Assembly (NCBI RefSeq): GCF_037949285.1
Contig: NZ_CP149926.1
Span: 661,501-725,500, forward strand
DNA length: 64,000 bases
Direction: 5' to 3'
From: Thioclava sp. GXIMD4216
GTDB lineage: Bacteria > Pseudomonadota > Alphaproteobacteria > Rhodobacterales > Rhodobacteraceae
In this document: one piece after another, positions 24,612 to 37,485 of the stretch
Position numbering within the stretch: the stretch's first letter is position 1
Layout of the letters: each line of letters starts with the position of its first letter
The notes under the pieces: generated by a model
The model's database searches: none
Told to the model about the DNA's origin: nothing
What the model saw: only the letters and a program-made list of their open reading frames with translations
Translations under genes and position numbers: made by a program

Positions 24612-25228
24612 GCATCACCCTGCAACAGGCCCTGTTCTATTCGGGGGCGCTTCTGGTGGTCTTCCTGACGCCCGGCCCCGTCTGGCTGGCCATGCTGGCG
24701 CGCACGGTTTCGGGCGGGTTTGCCGCCGCATGGCCGCTGGCGCTGGGTGTGGCGTTGGGCGACGCCTTCTGGTCCATCCTTGCCCTTGTCGGCATGAGTT
24801 GGGTGGTGGGCCATGTCACCGGCTTTCTCGACATCCTGCGCTGGGTGGCGGTGGGGATGTTTGGCGTTATGGGCTGCCTGATGATCCGCCATGCCAAGGC
24901 AGGCATCTCGAAAAACAGTACTCTCACCCGACCCGGCCGCTGGGCGGGCTTCCTTGTGGGGATCGTCGCCATTCTGGGCAACCCGAAAGCGATCCTGTTC
25001 TATATGGGCGTCGTGCCGGGCTTTTTTACGCTTGATGCGCTTACGGCGCTGGATGTGGCCGCCATCGCGCTGTTATCGGCCCTTGTTCCCATGATCGGCA
25101 ATCTGATCCTCGCGGCCTGTGTCGGGCAGGTGCGCAGGCTGCTTTCGAGCCCTCGGGCAATGGCCCGCCTGAACCGCATTGCCGGCAGCCTGATGATTGT
25201 CGTCGCCATCGTGATCGCCTTTCTCTGA
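24608..25228 (+). CDS. LysE-family amino-acid exporter
   Basis: This 206-residue membrane protein has six predicted hydrophobic segments and belongs to the LysE/RhtB exporter family. The family hallmark near the N-terminus is present as FLTPGPVWLAMLARTVSGGF, and the segment GNPKAILFYMGVVPGF is typical of the fourth and fifth helices. It would export an amino acid or related solute across the inner membrane; the substrate cannot be assigned. It is the last gene of the recF operon, its ATG overlapping the VOC stop. About 100 bases then separate it from gyrB. Confidence 0.9.
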   Translation: MSITLQQALFYSGALLVVFLTPGPVWLAMLARTVSGGFAAAWPLALGVALGDAFWSILALVGMSWVVGHVTGFLDILRWVAVGMFGVMGCLMIRHAKAGISKNSTLTRPGRWAGFLVGIVAILGNPKAILFYMGVVPGFFTLDALTALDVAAIALLSALVPMIGNLILAACVGQVRRLLSSPRAMARLNRIAGSLMIVVAIVIAFL

Positions 25229-25320
25229 AGCCCCTGCATCCCCCGTAAGAAAGCCCCGAAACTTGAGGCTAAGGCGTGACATTGTGGCCCGAAACTTCTA
25301 TAAATCATGCACGTAAATAA

Positions 25321-27783
<2,463 letters not shown>

Positions 27784-27787
27784 ATAA

Positions 27788-27814
27788 AAAGCGGCCTCTC
27801 GGGGCCGCTTTTTT
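27788..27814 (+). terminator. intrinsic terminator of gyrB
   Basis: AAAGCGGCC pairs with GGCCGCTTT around a 6-base loop, followed by further T residues, starting 5 bases after the gyrB stop. Confidence 0.92.
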
Positions 27815-27829
27815 GGTGTTCTCAAAGGG

Positions 27830-27852
27830 AAGGGCCGGAAGATCCGGCCCTT
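27830..27852. terminator. second hairpin between gyrB and valS
   Basis: A 10-bp stem (AAGGGCCGGA/TCCGGCCCTT) with a 3-base loop ends 4 bases before the valS stop. It is the only hairpin available to the leftward valS transcript besides the gyrB terminator. Confidence 0.6.
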
Positions 27853-27856
27853 TGTT

Positions 27857-30800
27857 TTACCCCAGTTCAGCCAAGCGTTTGACGGCTGCGGCAATCTTAT
27901 CCGCTTCTTCCTGACGGAGCGCCAGATTGCCGCGGGTTTCCTCGATCACCTCGGCATCGGCTTTCTCGAGGAATTTCGGGTTCTTCAGGCGACCCTCCAT
28001 CCCGCCGATCTCTTTCTGGATCTTGGCCAAGGCTTTCTCCAGACGGGCTTTCTCGGCCTTGACGTCGATCACCCCTTCCAGCGGCAGACCAAAGAGCGCG
28101 CCATGCGCAGGGATCGAGATCGCACCTTTGCCGATCGGCCCTTCGGTGATGCTGTCGATACGCGCCAGCTTGAGGATCAGCGCCTCGTTATTGGCCAGCG
28201 CCGCACGGGCAGGGGCGTCGGCCTCGGCCAGAATCATCGGTAGTTTCAGCCCGACCGGCACGCCCATTTGTGCCCGCGACGAGCGGATTTCCTCGATCAG
28301 CGCGATCACCCAGTTCATCTCGGCATCGGCTGCCGGATCGACCAGATCTGCCGCCGTGTAGGTCGGCCAATCGGCATGGGCCAGAAGCTTCGCGCGCTCG
28401 CCGGTCAGCTCCCACAGCTCTTCGGTGATGAAGGGCATGATCGGGTGCAGCATGACATAGGCCTGATCCAGAACCCAGCGCATGGTCTCGCGGGTTTCCT
28501 GCGCATGCTCGCCGTCAAACAGGGGCTTGGCGAATTCGACATACCAGTCGCAGACCTTGCCCCAGACAAAGCCGTAAAGCGCATTGGCCGCATCGTTGAA
28601 GCGATAGGTGTCAAAGGCCGCATCGACCTCTTCGCGGACCTTGGCGACCTCGCCCACGATCCAGCGGTTCACCGTATGGGTGGGCGCGGGCATCGCCACC
28701 GGCGCACCCTCGAAGACGCCATTCATCTCGGCAAAGCGGGTGGCGTTCCAGATCTTGGTGCCGAAGTTGCGATAGCCTGCGATACGGTCTTTCGAGAGCT
28801 TCAGCACGCCACCCAGAGCCGCCATGGACGCATTGGTAAAGCGCAGCGCATCGGCGCCGAATTCGTCAATGATTTCCAGCGGGTCGATGACATTGCCCGT
28901 GGTCTTCGACATCTTCTTGCCCTTCTCGTCACGGACAAGCTGGTGCAGGTAGACGGTGTGGAAGGGCACCTGATCAACCACGGCCAGCTGCATCATCATC
29001 ATGCGCGCGACCCAGAAGAACAGGATGTCAAAACCGGTGACCAGAACATCGGTCGGGAAGTATTTCGAGGTGCTCTCGTCCCAATTCGGCCAGCCCAGCG
29101 TGCCGATCGGCCAGAGACCCGAGGAAAACCACGTATCCAGCACATCGCCATCGCGCCAGACCGGATAGACCAGATGGGTCGGGTCCTGAGAGACGTTATA
29201 TTCGGCCAAGGATACCGCCAGCGTCTCCATCGCCGCCTTACGGTCGGCGACTTCAACGACACGCGCCGCCGACAGAGGCACGGGCAGATCGGCATTGGCA
29301 TCGCGGAAGAGTTCGGTCACCGCATCGAAATCGGCGGCGCAATGGTGGATGTCGCCACGGTGCAGCATGCCGCCTTCATTCAGCAGGCGCCCCAGTTCGA
29401 CCTCGTCCAGATCGCCATCGCCCTCGTCATCACGGAATTCCGGCGCCGAGAGGTCAAGCCCGTACCACACGGGGATCTGGTGACCCCACCAGAGCTGACG
29501 CGAGATGCACCACGGCTCGATGTTTTCCAGCCAGTGGAAATAGGTCTTCTCGCCCGACTCGGGCATGATCTTGGTGCGGCCATCGCGCACGGCGTCCAGC
29601 GCCTTGCCCACGATCTTTTCGGCATCGACGAACCATTGGTCGGTCAGCATCGGCTCGATCACCACCTTCGAGCGGTCGCCGAAGGGCTGCATGATCGGCT
29701 TGTCCTCGACATAGGGCACCCAGACGGCGGCTTCATTGCCCTCGTCATCGGTGATGATCTTCTCGATGGTCACCGCCAGACCTGCGGCGTTGATATCGTC
29801 GATCACCGCCTTGCGGGCCTCGAACCGGTCCATGCCACGGTATTTCTCGGGCACGAGGTTGAGGCTGTCGATCTCCATCTCGGAGGCCGTGGCCCCTGCC
29901 GCAATCTCGCGGGCGCGGGCTACGCAGTCGTCATAGGACAGGCCATCGGCCCGCATCGCACCCTGCATATCCATCAGGCGATACATCGGCAGATTGCAGC
30001 GTTTGGCGACCTGATAATCGTTGAAATCATGGGCGCCGGTGATCTTCACCGCCCCCGAGCCGAAGTCCATATCGGGATATTCATCGGCCACGATCGGGAT
30101 CAGACGGTCACAGAGCGGCAGATGCACCATCTTGCCGACGATGGGCGCATAGCGCTCGTCCTTCGGGTTCACGGCCACGGCGCCATCGCCCAGCATGGTC
30201 TCGGGGCGGGTGGTCGCAATGGAGATGTAGTCGCGGACCTCCTCGAAGGTGACGTTCCCGTCTTCGTCCTTTTCGCGGTAGGTATAGGTCTCGCCGCCTG
30301 CCAGCTTGTATTTGAAGTGCCACATATGGCCCGCGACTTCGATATTCTCGACCTCGAGGTCCGAGATCGCGGTTTCAAAATGGGGGTCCCAGTTGACCAG
30401 ACGCTTGCCGCGATAGATCATGCCCTTGTTATACATATCCACGAAGACCTTGATCACGGCGTCGTGGAAATTGGGGCTGTTCTCATGGCCGGTGCGCGGG
30501 TCCCCCGGTGCGCCTGCCATGGTGAAAGCATTGCGCGACCAGTCGCAGGACGAGCCAAGGCGCTGCAGCTGGCCCACGATGGTCGAGCCGTATTTGCCCT
30601 TCCAGTCCCAGACCTTCTCGAGGAATTTCTCGCGGCCCAGTTCGCGGCGGCCCGGTTGGCCGGTCTTGGCCAGTTCTTTCTCCACCATCAGCTGGGTGGC
30701 GATGCCCGCATGGTCCTGACCCGGCTGCCAGAGCGTGTCAAAGCCGCGCATCCGGTGCCAGCGCACCAGAATATCCTGAATGGTATTGTTGAACGCATGG

Positions 30801-30961
30801 CCCACATGCAGCGCGCCGGTGACATTCGGCGGCGGGATCATGATGGTGAAGGTTTCGGGGCGCGAGGCATTGGCGCCTGCTTTGAAGGCGCCTGCCTCTT
30901 CCCATTTGGCGGAGATGCGGGGTTCTGCTTCGGCGGCGTTGAAATTCTTTTCCATCGGCAT
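27857..30961 (-). CDS. valS: valyl-tRNA synthetase
   Basis: This 1034-residue class Ia synthetase charges tRNA-Val. The ATP-binding HIGH motif appears as [13 protein letters not shown] and the KMSKS motif as [14 protein letters not shown]. The editing domain lies between them and the anticodon-binding and C-terminal coiled-coil arm ([22 protein letters not shown]) close the protein. It is longer than the roughly 950 residues of E. coli ValS, mainly from insertions in the catalytic half. The ATG at 30961 has AAGGA 8 bases upstream; a second ATG lies 2 codons later. It converges on gyrB. Confidence 0.97.
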   Translation of the reverse strand: MPMEKNFNAAEAEPRISAKWEEAGAFKAGANASRPETFTIMIPPPNVTGALHVGHAFNNTIQDILVRWHRMRGFDTLWQPGQDHAGIATQLMVEKELAKTGQPGRRELGREKFLEKVWDWKGKYGSTIVGQLQRLGSSCDWSRNAFTMAGAPGDPRTGHENSPNFHDAVIKVFVDMYNKGMIYRGKRLVNWDPHFETAISDLEVENIEVAGHMWHFKYKLAGGETYTYREKDEDGNVTFEEVRDYISIATTRPETMLGDGAVAVNPKDERYAPIVGKMVHLPLCDRLIPIVADEYPDMDFGSGAVKITGAHDFNDYQVAKRCNLPMYRLMDMQGAMRADGLSYDDCVARAREIAAGATASEMEIDSLNLVPEKYRGMDRFEARKAVIDDINAAGLAVTIEKIITDDEGNEAAVWVPYVEDKPIMQPFGDRSKVVIEPMLTDQWFVDAEKIVGKALDAVRDGRTKIMPESGEKTYFHWLENIEPWCISRQLWWGHQIPVWYGLDLSAPEFRDDEGDGDLDEVELGRLLNEGGMLHRGDIHHCAADFDAVTELFRDANADLPVPLSAARVVEVADRKAAMETLAVSLAEYNVSQDPTHLVYPVWRDGDVLDTWFSSGLWPIGTLGWPNWDESTSKYFPTDVLVTGFDILFFWVARMMMMQLAVVDQVPFHTVYLHQLVRDEKGKKMSKTTGNVIDPLEIIDEFGADALRFTNASMAALGGVLKLSKDRIAGYRNFGTKIWNATRFAEMNGVFEGAPVAMPAPTHTVNRWIVGEVAKVREEVDAAFDTYRFNDAANALYGFVWGKVCDWYVEFAKPLFDGEHAQETRETMRWVLDQAYVMLHPIMPFITEELWELTGERAKLLAHADWPTYTAADLVDPAADAEMNWVIALIEEIRSSRAQMGVPVGLKLPMILAEADAPARAALANNEALILKLARIDSITEGPIGKGAISIPAHGALFGLPLEGVIDVKAEKARLEKALAKIQKEIGGMEGRLKNPKFLEKADAEVIEETRGNLALRQEEADKIAAAVKRLAELG

Positions 30962-31040
30962 GGGTCTGATCCTTTTAAGGCTTGGCCCTCTTTAACGTGG
31001 GGCAGGCGCGAGGAAAAGCCTTTGACGCAGGGCAAATGTG

Positions 31041-33002
31041 TCAGAGCGTGATGCGATAAAGCGCAAATCCCCCCTCGGCCTCGCCCGCATACGCGATCTG
31101 CACGCCTTTTACCGCCTCCATGAACGCGCGCCCTGCCGGACCGGAGGCAAAGGTGACTGTGGTGTCAGCCATCGGCGCAAAGCCCCAGTTGCTATCGGCC
31201 GAGGGGTTGATCGTGCCTTCCTTCTGGATAAAGCGCAGAAGGATGTCGCGGTTGGTATCCGGCCCCTCGAAGATGATTTTCGAGGGTTCGATGCCCGGAA
31301 AATTTCCGCCGCCGCCTGCACGATAGTTGTTCGAGGCCACGATAAACTCCTGGTCAGGGTCGATGGGTTTGCCGTTGAACATAAGGTCTTTGATGCGCCC
31401 ACCCTCGCTGATCTGCTTGCCGTCGCTGTCGAATTTCGAGGGCTTCGAGAGGTCAATCCTATAGCTCACCCCATCCATCACGTCGAAATTATAGCTGGGG
31501 AAATCAGGATTCAGCAGCGCTGCGTCCTGAGCGCCCGCCGTGATCTGGTTGAAGGCCCCAGCCGAACGCTCCAGCCAGTCGGCCACAGTGGCCCCCGTGA
31601 CCTTCAGCGCGCGGAAAGTATTGGGATAAAGATAGAGGTCCGCCACATTCTTGATGGCCACGGGGCCTTTGGCGACATTGGTATAGTAGTCCGGCCCGCC
31701 GCGCCCGCCGCATTTGAAAGGCGCTGCCGCCGAGAGGATCGGCAGATCCTTATAGGCGGTTTCCTTCAGCATATCCCTAGCATACCAGCTTTGCGCCTGT
31801 GACACGATCTGCACCGAAGGATCATCGGCCACCTGCGCGAAATAGCTGTAAAGCGGTGCCGAGGTCTTCCCCACGGGCGCGCGGATATAGGCCAGCGTCG
31901 ATTCATGGTCGGCCTCGACCGCATCAAGGATGATCGGCAGGCTCCCGACAAGCGCCACCGCCTTGCGGTCTTCGCGCTTGTAGATCGGGCGCGCTTCCGA
32001 GGTATGGCTCACGATCTGCCATTTGTCGCCCTGCTTTTCGAGCATCAGATCAATCAGCCCCATATGCGAGCCCCAGAACCCTGCCATCACGGCAGGCTTT
32101 CCGGCCAAGGTGCCTTTCTGGGCGTCCACCCCTTCGATGCCCTCGTAATCGGGGCCGGGCAGGACGCGGTGCTGATGTCCGGTCAGGACGACATCAATGC
32201 CCTCGATCTCGGCCACATACAGCGCGGCGTTTTCCATGCCTGCGGTATAGCCGCCGCCCTCGATGCCGGTATGGGCCAGCGCGATCACCAGATCGCAGCC
32301 TTCGTCCTGCCTGAGCTTGGGCACCCATGCCCGAGCCGCCGCAACAATGTCTCGTACCGACACGCGGCCTTTCAGATTGGCCTCGTCCCATTGCAGGATC
32401 TGGGGCGGCACAAAACCGATGACCCCGATCTTGACCTCATGCACCTCGCCCGCCCCGTCCACAAGTCCGCGATCCATGACGTAATAGGGCGGAAAGAGGG
32501 TCTCGTCCTGCGTCGGGATCTGCCCCAGTTCGGGGCCGACCACCACATTGGCGCATACGAAGGGAAAGGCGGCATCGGCCAAAGAGGCCTGCAGGAACTC
32601 CAGCCCGTAATTGAATTCATGATTGCCCAGGGTCGCGCAATCATAGCCCAGAATATTCATCGCTTTGATCATCGGGTGCACGTCATCGCCCACCCCTTTC
32701 CGATGCGCGATGTAATCCCCCAGCGGATTGCCCTGCAAAAGGTCGCCATTATCCAGCAGCAGGGTGTTCTCGGCCTCGTCCCTGAGGCTTTCGATCAGGG
32801 TCGCCGTGCGCGCCAGCCCCTGCGTGTCATCGGGCTTGTCCCCGTAATAGTCATAGGGGTCGATGGCCACATGGATATCGGTCGTTTCGATGAGCCGCAG
32901 ATGGATCTGTCCGGCGGCGGCTTCGGCCTTGAACGGGTGGACCAGATAGGCTCCGGTTGCGGCGCTTGCCGCCAGAAAATAACGGCGAGAAATTCCGGTC
33001 AT
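31041..33002 (-). CDS. cpdB: 2',3'-cyclic-nucleotide 2'-phosphodiesterase/3'-nucleotidase
   Basis: This 653-residue periplasmic enzyme scavenges nucleotides by opening 2',3'-cyclic NMPs and removing the 3'-phosphate. A signal sequence with a twin-arginine pattern (SRRYFLAAS) is followed by a hydrophobic stretch ending in AEAAA. The metallophosphatase core has ETTDIH, LLDNGDLLQGNPLGD and GNHEFNYG metal-ligand motifs, then GHQH. The C-terminal 5'-nucleotidase domain carries VASNNYRAGGGGNFPG. AAAGGA precedes the ATG. The Tat-type signal is unusual against the Sec signal of E. coli CpdB and suggests export in a folded state. Confidence 0.9.
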   Translation of the reverse strand: MTGISRRYFLAASAATGAYLVHPFKAEAAAGQIHLRLIETTDIHVAIDPYDYYGDKPDDTQGLARTATLIESLRDEAENTLLLDNGDLLQGNPLGDYIAHRKGVGDDVHPMIKAMNILGYDCATLGNHEFNYGLEFLQASLADAAFPFVCANVVVGPELGQIPTQDETLFPPYYVMDRGLVDGAGEVHEVKIGVIGFVPPQILQWDEANLKGRVSVRDIVAAARAWVPKLRQDEGCDLVIALAHTGIEGGGYTAGMENAALYVAEIEGIDVVLTGHQHRVLPGPDYEGIEGVDAQKGTLAGKPAVMAGFWGSHMGLIDLMLEKQGDKWQIVSHTSEARPIYKREDRKAVALVGSLPIILDAVEADHESTLAYIRAPVGKTSAPLYSYFAQVADDPSVQIVSQAQSWYARDMLKETAYKDLPILSAAAPFKCGGRGGPDYYTNVAKGPVAIKNVADLYLYPNTFRALKVTGATVADWLERSAGAFNQITAGAQDAALLNPDFPSYNFDVMDGVSYRIDLSKPSKFDSDGKQISEGGRIKDLMFNGKPIDPDQEFIVASNNYRAGGGGNFPGIEPSKIIFEGPDTNRDILLRFIQKEGTINPSADSNWGFAPMADTTVTFASGPAGRAFMEAVKGVQIAYAGEAEGGFALYRITL

Positions 33003-33116
33003 GGCGGGTCCTTTCGTGATCTTGCCCTTAAACTGGCGCAGTTTCCCTGCGGTTTCACGACAAATGCGCGCTGCACGTGGCGTCAGCGGGCGCGCGCCCG
33101 TCGCGATGCGCGAAAA

Positions 33117-33548
33117 TTAGACCGCCCGATCCAGCTTTGTGGTCAGATGGATCAGGCTTTCCGAATTGAGCACGCCCGGAATCTCGCCGATCAGGTCCAG
33201 CACACGGTCAAGCTGCATTGTGGTATCGGCGGCGATCTGTGCCATCAGGTCGATCCGGCCCGAACAGGTCACGATGCGCTCGATCTCGGGGATGGCTTTG
33301 AGGCGTCCCAGAATGGCCTGTTGGACCTTCAGATCAATCTCCAGCAGGGCGGTGGCGCGCAGGCGCTGGCTGCGGGCGGCTTCCCCCAGTTTGACGGTGT
33401 AGCCCACGATCACCTTCTCGGATTCCAGCCGCTCGAGCCGCGCCTGCACGGTCGAGCGCGCCACCTTCAGCCGCCGCGCCACGGTCGAGAGGGAAAGCCG
33501 CGCATCCCCCGAAAGAAGCCCCAGAAGGGCACGATCCAGCTCATCCAT
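33117..33548 (-). CDS. Lrp/AsnC-family transcriptional regulator
   Basis: This 143-residue regulator has an N-terminal helix-turn-helix (LSLSTVARRLKVARSTVQARLERLE, about residues 18-42) and a C-terminal RAM/AsnC ligand domain. Such proteins form octamers or dimers and respond to an amino acid. It is transcribed divergently from an ornithine-decarboxylase-type gene 233 bases away, which is a common layout for a local regulator and its target. On that basis it may sense ornithine, lysine or a related compound, but this is inference from position. The ATG at 33548 has an AGG upstream. Confidence 0.92.
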   Translation of the reverse strand: MDELDRALLGLLSGDARLSLSTVARRLKVARSTVQARLERLESEKVIVGYTVKLGEAARSQRLRATALLEIDLKVQQAILGRLKAIPEIERIVTCSGRIDLMAQIAADTTMQLDRVLDLIGEIPGVLNSESLIHLTTKLDRAV

Positions 33549-33781
33549 CGCATGCCTGCCAATTTTGTCGTGAAAGCCGTCAGTTTAACGAAGATAGGCT
33601 ACAGATTTGGTCTTTCCATGACAAGGTTTTGGCCCCATATGGCGCGACACAGAGGCAGGCGGAGCCTTGCGAGAGGCCCGTCTGGTTGGATAAACCGCGT
33701 AAGCGCTTTCCCAACCCATGCGGGGCCAAAGGCCGCGCGCAGGGCAAGAGGTGGCTGCCACTCATTGTGCGAGGAAAGCCG

Positions 33782-34924
33782 ATGGGCGTGTCGAAGACAA
33801 TCTGGAGCAATCCGTCCGAAATCATCCGTGTGAACAAGCCCGATCATCCGGTCTTGGTGTTTTCGCCCGCCATGTTGCAGCAGACGGCGGTGCGTTTCAT
33901 CCGCGGCTTTCCGGGGCTTGTGACCTATGACGTGAAATCCAACCCTGCCGAGATGGTGATTGAAAACCTCGCCGCAGCGGGGCTGCGTGGATTTGATGTG
34001 GCCGCGCCCGACGAGATCGACCTGATCCGCCGTCTCGCGCCCAACTGTGCGTTGCATTACCACAATCCCGTGCGGGGCCGCGCCGAGATCGCCCATGCCG
34101 TTGCGGCGGGCGTCAGGGCGTGGTCGGTCGATAGCCGGAGCGAATTGACCAAGCTGGTCGCGCTGGTGCCCTATGAGAATTGCGAGATCTCGGTGCGGTT
34201 CAAACTGGCCGATGAGGCTGGCAATTACAACCCGACCGCCAAGTTTGGCGCGACGCAGGAACTGGCGGTTGATCTGCTGCGCGAGGTGGAGGCGGCGGGG
34301 TTCAGGCCCTCGCTGACCTTCCAGCCCGGCTCGCAGGTGACCGACCCGATGGTCTGGGACCGCTTCATCCGCGCGGCGGCCGCTATCGCGGGGCAGGCGG
34401 GCGTGCGGCTCTACCGGCTGAATGTGGGGGGCGGCTTCCCGAACCACCGCAAGGCCGGCCCGGCCCCCAATCTCGAGGCGATCTTCACCACGATCGGGCA
34501 GGCGACGGGCGAGGCTTTCGGCGAGAGCCGCCCCGCGCTGGTCTGCGAGCCGGGCAGGGGGCTGGTGGGCGATGCTTTCACCCATATCACCCGCGTGAAA
34601 GCCCTGCGCGATGGCGGCGATGTGTTCCTGAATGACGGGATTTACGGTGGCCTTGCCGAATTGCCTCTGGTGGGCAATATCGAGCGTCTGGCCGTCTATG
34701 ATCCAGAGGGCCGCAAGCGTGAGGGCGCACCTTTGCCGCGGATGATTTTCGGTCCGACCTGCGACCCTGTGGACCGCCTGCCGGGCAAGCTGGCACTGCC
34801 CGACGATCTGGCCGAGGAAGACTTTATCGTCTTCCACGGCATGGGGGCCTATAGCGCCGTGACCAACACCCATTTCAGCGGCTTCGGCAAAATGGAGATC
34901 GTCACGGCCCTGAGCTTGGTGTGA
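33782..34924 (+). CDS. type III PLP-dependent decarboxylase (ornithine/lysine decarboxylase family)
   Basis: This 380-residue enzyme belongs to the eukaryotic-type ornithine decarboxylase fold, converting ornithine to putrescine or lysine to cadaverine. The PLP lysine is Lys52 in TYDVKSNP. Later motifs are the glycine-rich phosphate loop GGGFP, CEPGR, and the cross-subunit cysteine in GPTCDP, followed by HGMGAYS. The ATG at 33782 has AGGAAAG upstream; the longer open frame to 33629 lacks support. It abuts ubiG tail to tail, sharing TGATCA. Whether ornithine or lysine is preferred cannot be read from sequence here. Product putrescine would feed the catabolic genes near 55-62 kb. Confidence 0.88.
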   Translation: MGVSKTIWSNPSEIIRVNKPDHPVLVFSPAMLQQTAVRFIRGFPGLVTYDVKSNPAEMVIENLAAAGLRGFDVAAPDEIDLIRRLAPNCALHYHNPVRGRAEIAHAVAAGVRAWSVDSRSELTKLVALVPYENCEISVRFKLADEAGNYNPTAKFGATQELAVDLLREVEAAGFRPSLTFQPGSQVTDPMVWDRFIRAAAAIAGQAGVRLYRLNVGGGFPNHRKAGPAPNLEAIFTTIGQATGEAFGESRPALVCEPGRGLVGDAFTHITRVKALRDGGDVFLNDGIYGGLAELPLVGNIERLAVYDPEGRKREGAPLPRMIFGPTCDPVDRLPGKLALPDDLAEEDFIVFHGMGAYSAVTNTHFSGFGKMEIVTALSLV

Positions 34925-35668
34925 TCAGGCTTTCAGGCTGGTGGTGACGTAATTCACCGACAGATCCCGTGCCGAGGTGGACCAGCGCCATGTGATCGGG
35001 TTCAGCACCATGCCCTTGCGGTCGACCATATCCAGCTGCGCGTTCAGGACCATATCCTCCAGCTCGTCGGGCGTGATGAACTTGGCCCAGTCATGCGTGC
35101 CATTGGGCAGCCATTTCAGGATCCGCTCCGCGCCGACAATGGCGAACATATAGCTTTTGGCATTGCGGTTGAGGGTCGAGACAAACATCATCCCGCCCGA
35201 TTTTACCAGCGCCGCACAGGTGTCGATGAACTCCTGCGGCACGGCCACATGTTCGACGATCTCCATCGCCAGAACCACGTCGAACGCTTCGCCCTCGGCG
35301 GCCAGCGCCTCGGCGGTGCCGTGACGATAGTCGATCTCCAGCCCCGACTGCTCGGCATGCAGACGCGCCACGGGCAGGTTGCCCTCGGCGGCATCCACCC
35401 CCACTACCGTGGCACCCAGCCGTGCCATCGGTTCCGACAGGAGCCCGCCGCCGCAGCCGATATCGAGGATGCGCAGCCCTTCAAAAGGGCGTGCATCGCG
35501 CAGGTTGCGGCCGAATTGCGTGGCGATCTGCGTGGTCAGATAGTCCAACCGGCAGGGGTTCATCTGGTGCAGCGGGCGGAATTTGCCGTTTGGATCCCAC
35601 CATTCGGCGGCCATAGCCTCGAATTTGGCAACTTCGTCAGGGTTGATGGTCGATTTCACGTCTGACAT
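34925..35668 (-). CDS. ubiG: UbiG, ubiquinone O-methyltransferase
   Basis: This 247-residue SAM-dependent enzyme carries out both O-methylations of ubiquinone synthesis. Motif I is [19 protein letters not shown] with the acidic VVGVDAAE after it, and [13 protein letters not shown] and FVSTLNRN are typical of UbiG. The ATG at 35668 has GAGGTAAG upstream. Its stop codon is the mirror half of the upstream decarboxylase stop. It completes, with ubiB and ubiE at 15.4-17.7 kb, three ubiquinone genes in the window, though not in one operon. Confidence 0.95.
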   Translation of the reverse strand: MSDVKSTINPDEVAKFEAMAAEWWDPNGKFRPLHQMNPCRLDYLTTQIATQFGRNLRDARPFEGLRILDIGCGGGLLSEPMARLGATVVGVDAAEGNLPVARLHAEQSGLEIDYRHGTAEALAAEGEAFDVVLAMEIVEHVAVPQEFIDTCAALVKSGGMMFVSTLNRNAKSYMFAIVGAERILKWLPNGTHDWAKFITPDELEDMVLNAQLDMVDRKGMVLNPITWRWSTSARDLSVNYVTTSLKA

Positions 35669-35734
35669 GGCTTACCTCGAAATATCTGCCTCTGCCCCGT
35701 GGTGGAGCACCGTTTTGCGCTATATAGTCTGATC

Positions 35735-36706
35735 ATGGATAGAACTGCAGGTCAAAAACGCCAACCGACGTCTTATCTTTACCCGCCGATCGAGCCTTTC
35801 GACCGGCGTATGCTGGACGTCGGCGATGGTCATCAGCTGTATATCGAGCAATCGGGCAATCCGCATGGGGTGCCCGTGGTGGTGTTTCACGGCGGGCCAG
35901 GGGGCGGATGCAGCCCTGCGATGCGGCGGTTCTTTGACCCCGCGCATTACCGGATCGTGTTGTTTGACCAACGCGGCTGCGGGCTGTCCAAGCCGCAGGC
36001 GTCGGTCGAGAATAACACGACATGGCATCTGGTCGCCGATATCGAGGCGATTCGGCAGGTTCTGGGTATTGAACGCTGGATCGTTTTCGGCGGTAGCTGG
36101 GGGGCGACTCTGGCGCTGATCTATGCCGAGACGCATCCCGACCATGTGCGCGCACTCGTGCTGCGCGGAGTGTTTCTGGCGATGGCGCGCGAGATCGACT
36201 GGTTCTATGGCGGGGGAGCGGGGCAGTTCTTCCCCGATCTGTGGAAACGGTTTTGCGAGCCGATCCCCGAAGAGGAGCGGGGCGATATGGTGGCCGCCTA
36301 TCACAAGCGGCTCTTCAGTGGCGATTATGTGACCGAGGCCCGCCATGCCCGTATCTGGACGATGTGGGAGAACGCGCTGGCCTCGGTGGATACCGACGGC
36401 CATATGGGCGAGGCCCCTGCCGATTACGCTCGTGCTTTTGCGCGGCTGGAAAACCATTATTTTTCCAATCAGGCGTTCCTTGAGGAAGATGGCCAGATCC
36501 TGCGCGACCGTCACAAGATCGAGCATATCCCGACGATGATCGTGCAGGGCCGTATGGATATGATCTGCCCGCCCTATTCGGCATGGCGTCTGGCGCAGAA
36601 CTGGCCGCTGGCCGAGTTGCAGATGGTGTCCGCCTCGGGACATGCGTTGTCGGAGCCGCGGATTACCCAAAGCCTTGTGGGGATCATGGACAGGCTGCGG
36701 CGCTGA
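35735..36706 (+). CDS. pip: proline iminopeptidase
   Basis: This 323-residue alpha/beta-hydrolase removes N-terminal proline from peptides. The oxyanion motif HGGPGGG lies at 52-58 and the nucleophile Ser121 in [10 protein letters not shown]. The C-terminal part holds the acid and His, with SASGHALSE near the end. The start at the ATG 35735 ([10 protein letters not shown]) gives the family length; an in-frame GTG at 35699 would add 12 residues, and neither has a good ribosome binding site. It is divergent from ubiG and precedes the rimP leader. Confidence 0.93.
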   Translation: MDRTAGQKRQPTSYLYPPIEPFDRRMLDVGDGHQLYIEQSGNPHGVPVVVFHGGPGGGCSPAMRRFFDPAHYRIVLFDQRGCGLSKPQASVENNTTWHLVADIEAIRQVLGIERWIVFGGSWGATLALIYAETHPDHVRALVLRGVFLAMAREIDWFYGGGAGQFFPDLWKRFCEPIPEEERGDMVAAYHKRLFSGDYVTEARHARIWTMWENALASVDTDGHMGEAPADYARAFARLENHYFSNQAFLEEDGQILRDRHKIEHIPTMIVQGRMDMICPPYSAWRLAQNWPLAELQMVSASGHALSEPRITQSLVGIMDRLRR

Positions 36707-36891
36707 GCGTGACGATTGTAAGGCGTATGTGCGGGGGCTTGCGCGAAACGCTTGCAAACAAGCCCGCGATGGGTTATAGACTTGCCCAACAGCGGCGTGT
36801 CGGGCTTGGCTCGGCATCCACCGAACCTATGCAACGGGCCGCTTGGCCCGTTTTTCTGTTTTCGGGTCAAGGCTTTCAACGAAGGACGGAC
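36707..36891 (+). promoter_or_regulatory. structured leader upstream of rimP with terminator-like hairpin
   Basis: This region can fold a GC stem (GCGGGGGCTTG at 36731 against CAAGCCCGC at 36759). Further on, AACGGGCC/GGCCCGTT at 36833-36852 with a 4-base loop ends in TTTTT, an intrinsic terminator 40 bases before the rimP start. The hairpin may end pip or act as an attenuator of the rimP-nusA-infB operon. Confidence 0.55.
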
Positions 36892-37485
36892 ATGACCGAC
36901 CTCATCGCAAAGACCGCCATCGACCGGCGTCTGGCAGATATTGTTCAGCCCACCATCGAGGGGCTGGGTTTCGAGTTGATTCGTATCCGCCTGCAGGGCG
37001 GCAAGACGGCAACGCTCCAGATCATGGCAGATCGCCCCGAGGGTGGCATCATCGTGGATGATTGCGCCAAGATCTCGACGGCTGTCAGTGCTGTGCTGGA
37101 TGTGGAAGACCCGATCGAGGATAATTACCACCTCGAAGTGTCTTCCCCCGGTATTGACCGCCCACTGACACGTCTGAAGGATTTCGATGTCTGGGAAGGC
37201 TATGAGGCCAAGGTCGAGACGTCGGAGATGATCGACGGGCGTCGCCGCTTCAAGGGCTTCATCCGCGGGACGGAAGGGGAAGAGGTTCTGCTCGAGATCG
37301 AAGAGCAGGGCGAGCCGGTGACCATCGGCTTGCAATTCGACTGGCTGTCGGATGCGAAACTTGTGCTGACCGACGAGTTGATTGACGAGATGCTGCGCCA
37401 GAAAAAGGCCTCTGGCGCAATTGATGAGACCGAATTCGACGAGATCGAAACGGATACGGATGCTTCCGACGAGGAGAAAGAGTGA
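36892..37485 (+). CDS. rimP: ribosome maturation factor RimP
   Basis: This 197-residue protein helps assemble the 30S ribosomal subunit. The N-terminal domain ([19 protein letters not shown]) and the conserved [18 protein letters not shown] segment are clear, and the tail is acidic. The ATG at 36892 has GAAGGACGG upstream, and the open frame extending left is rejected. Its TGA overlaps the nusA ATG by one base (TGATG), so translation is coupled. The order rimP-nusA-ylxR-infB is conserved across bacteria. Confidence 0.95.
   Translation: MTDLIAKTAIDRRLADIVQPTIEGLGFELIRIRLQGGKTATLQIMADRPEGGIIVDDCAKISTAVSAVLDVEDPIEDNYHLEVSSPGIDRPLTRLKDFDVWEGYEAKVETSEMIDGRRRFKGFIRGTEGEEVLLEIEEQGEPVTIGLQFDWLSDAKLVLTDELIDEMLRQKKASGAIDETEFDEIETDTDASDEEKE

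Noticed and set aside
28268-31051. 927-residue open frame antisense to valS
   Set aside because: Same composition effect; valS is clearly the real gene.
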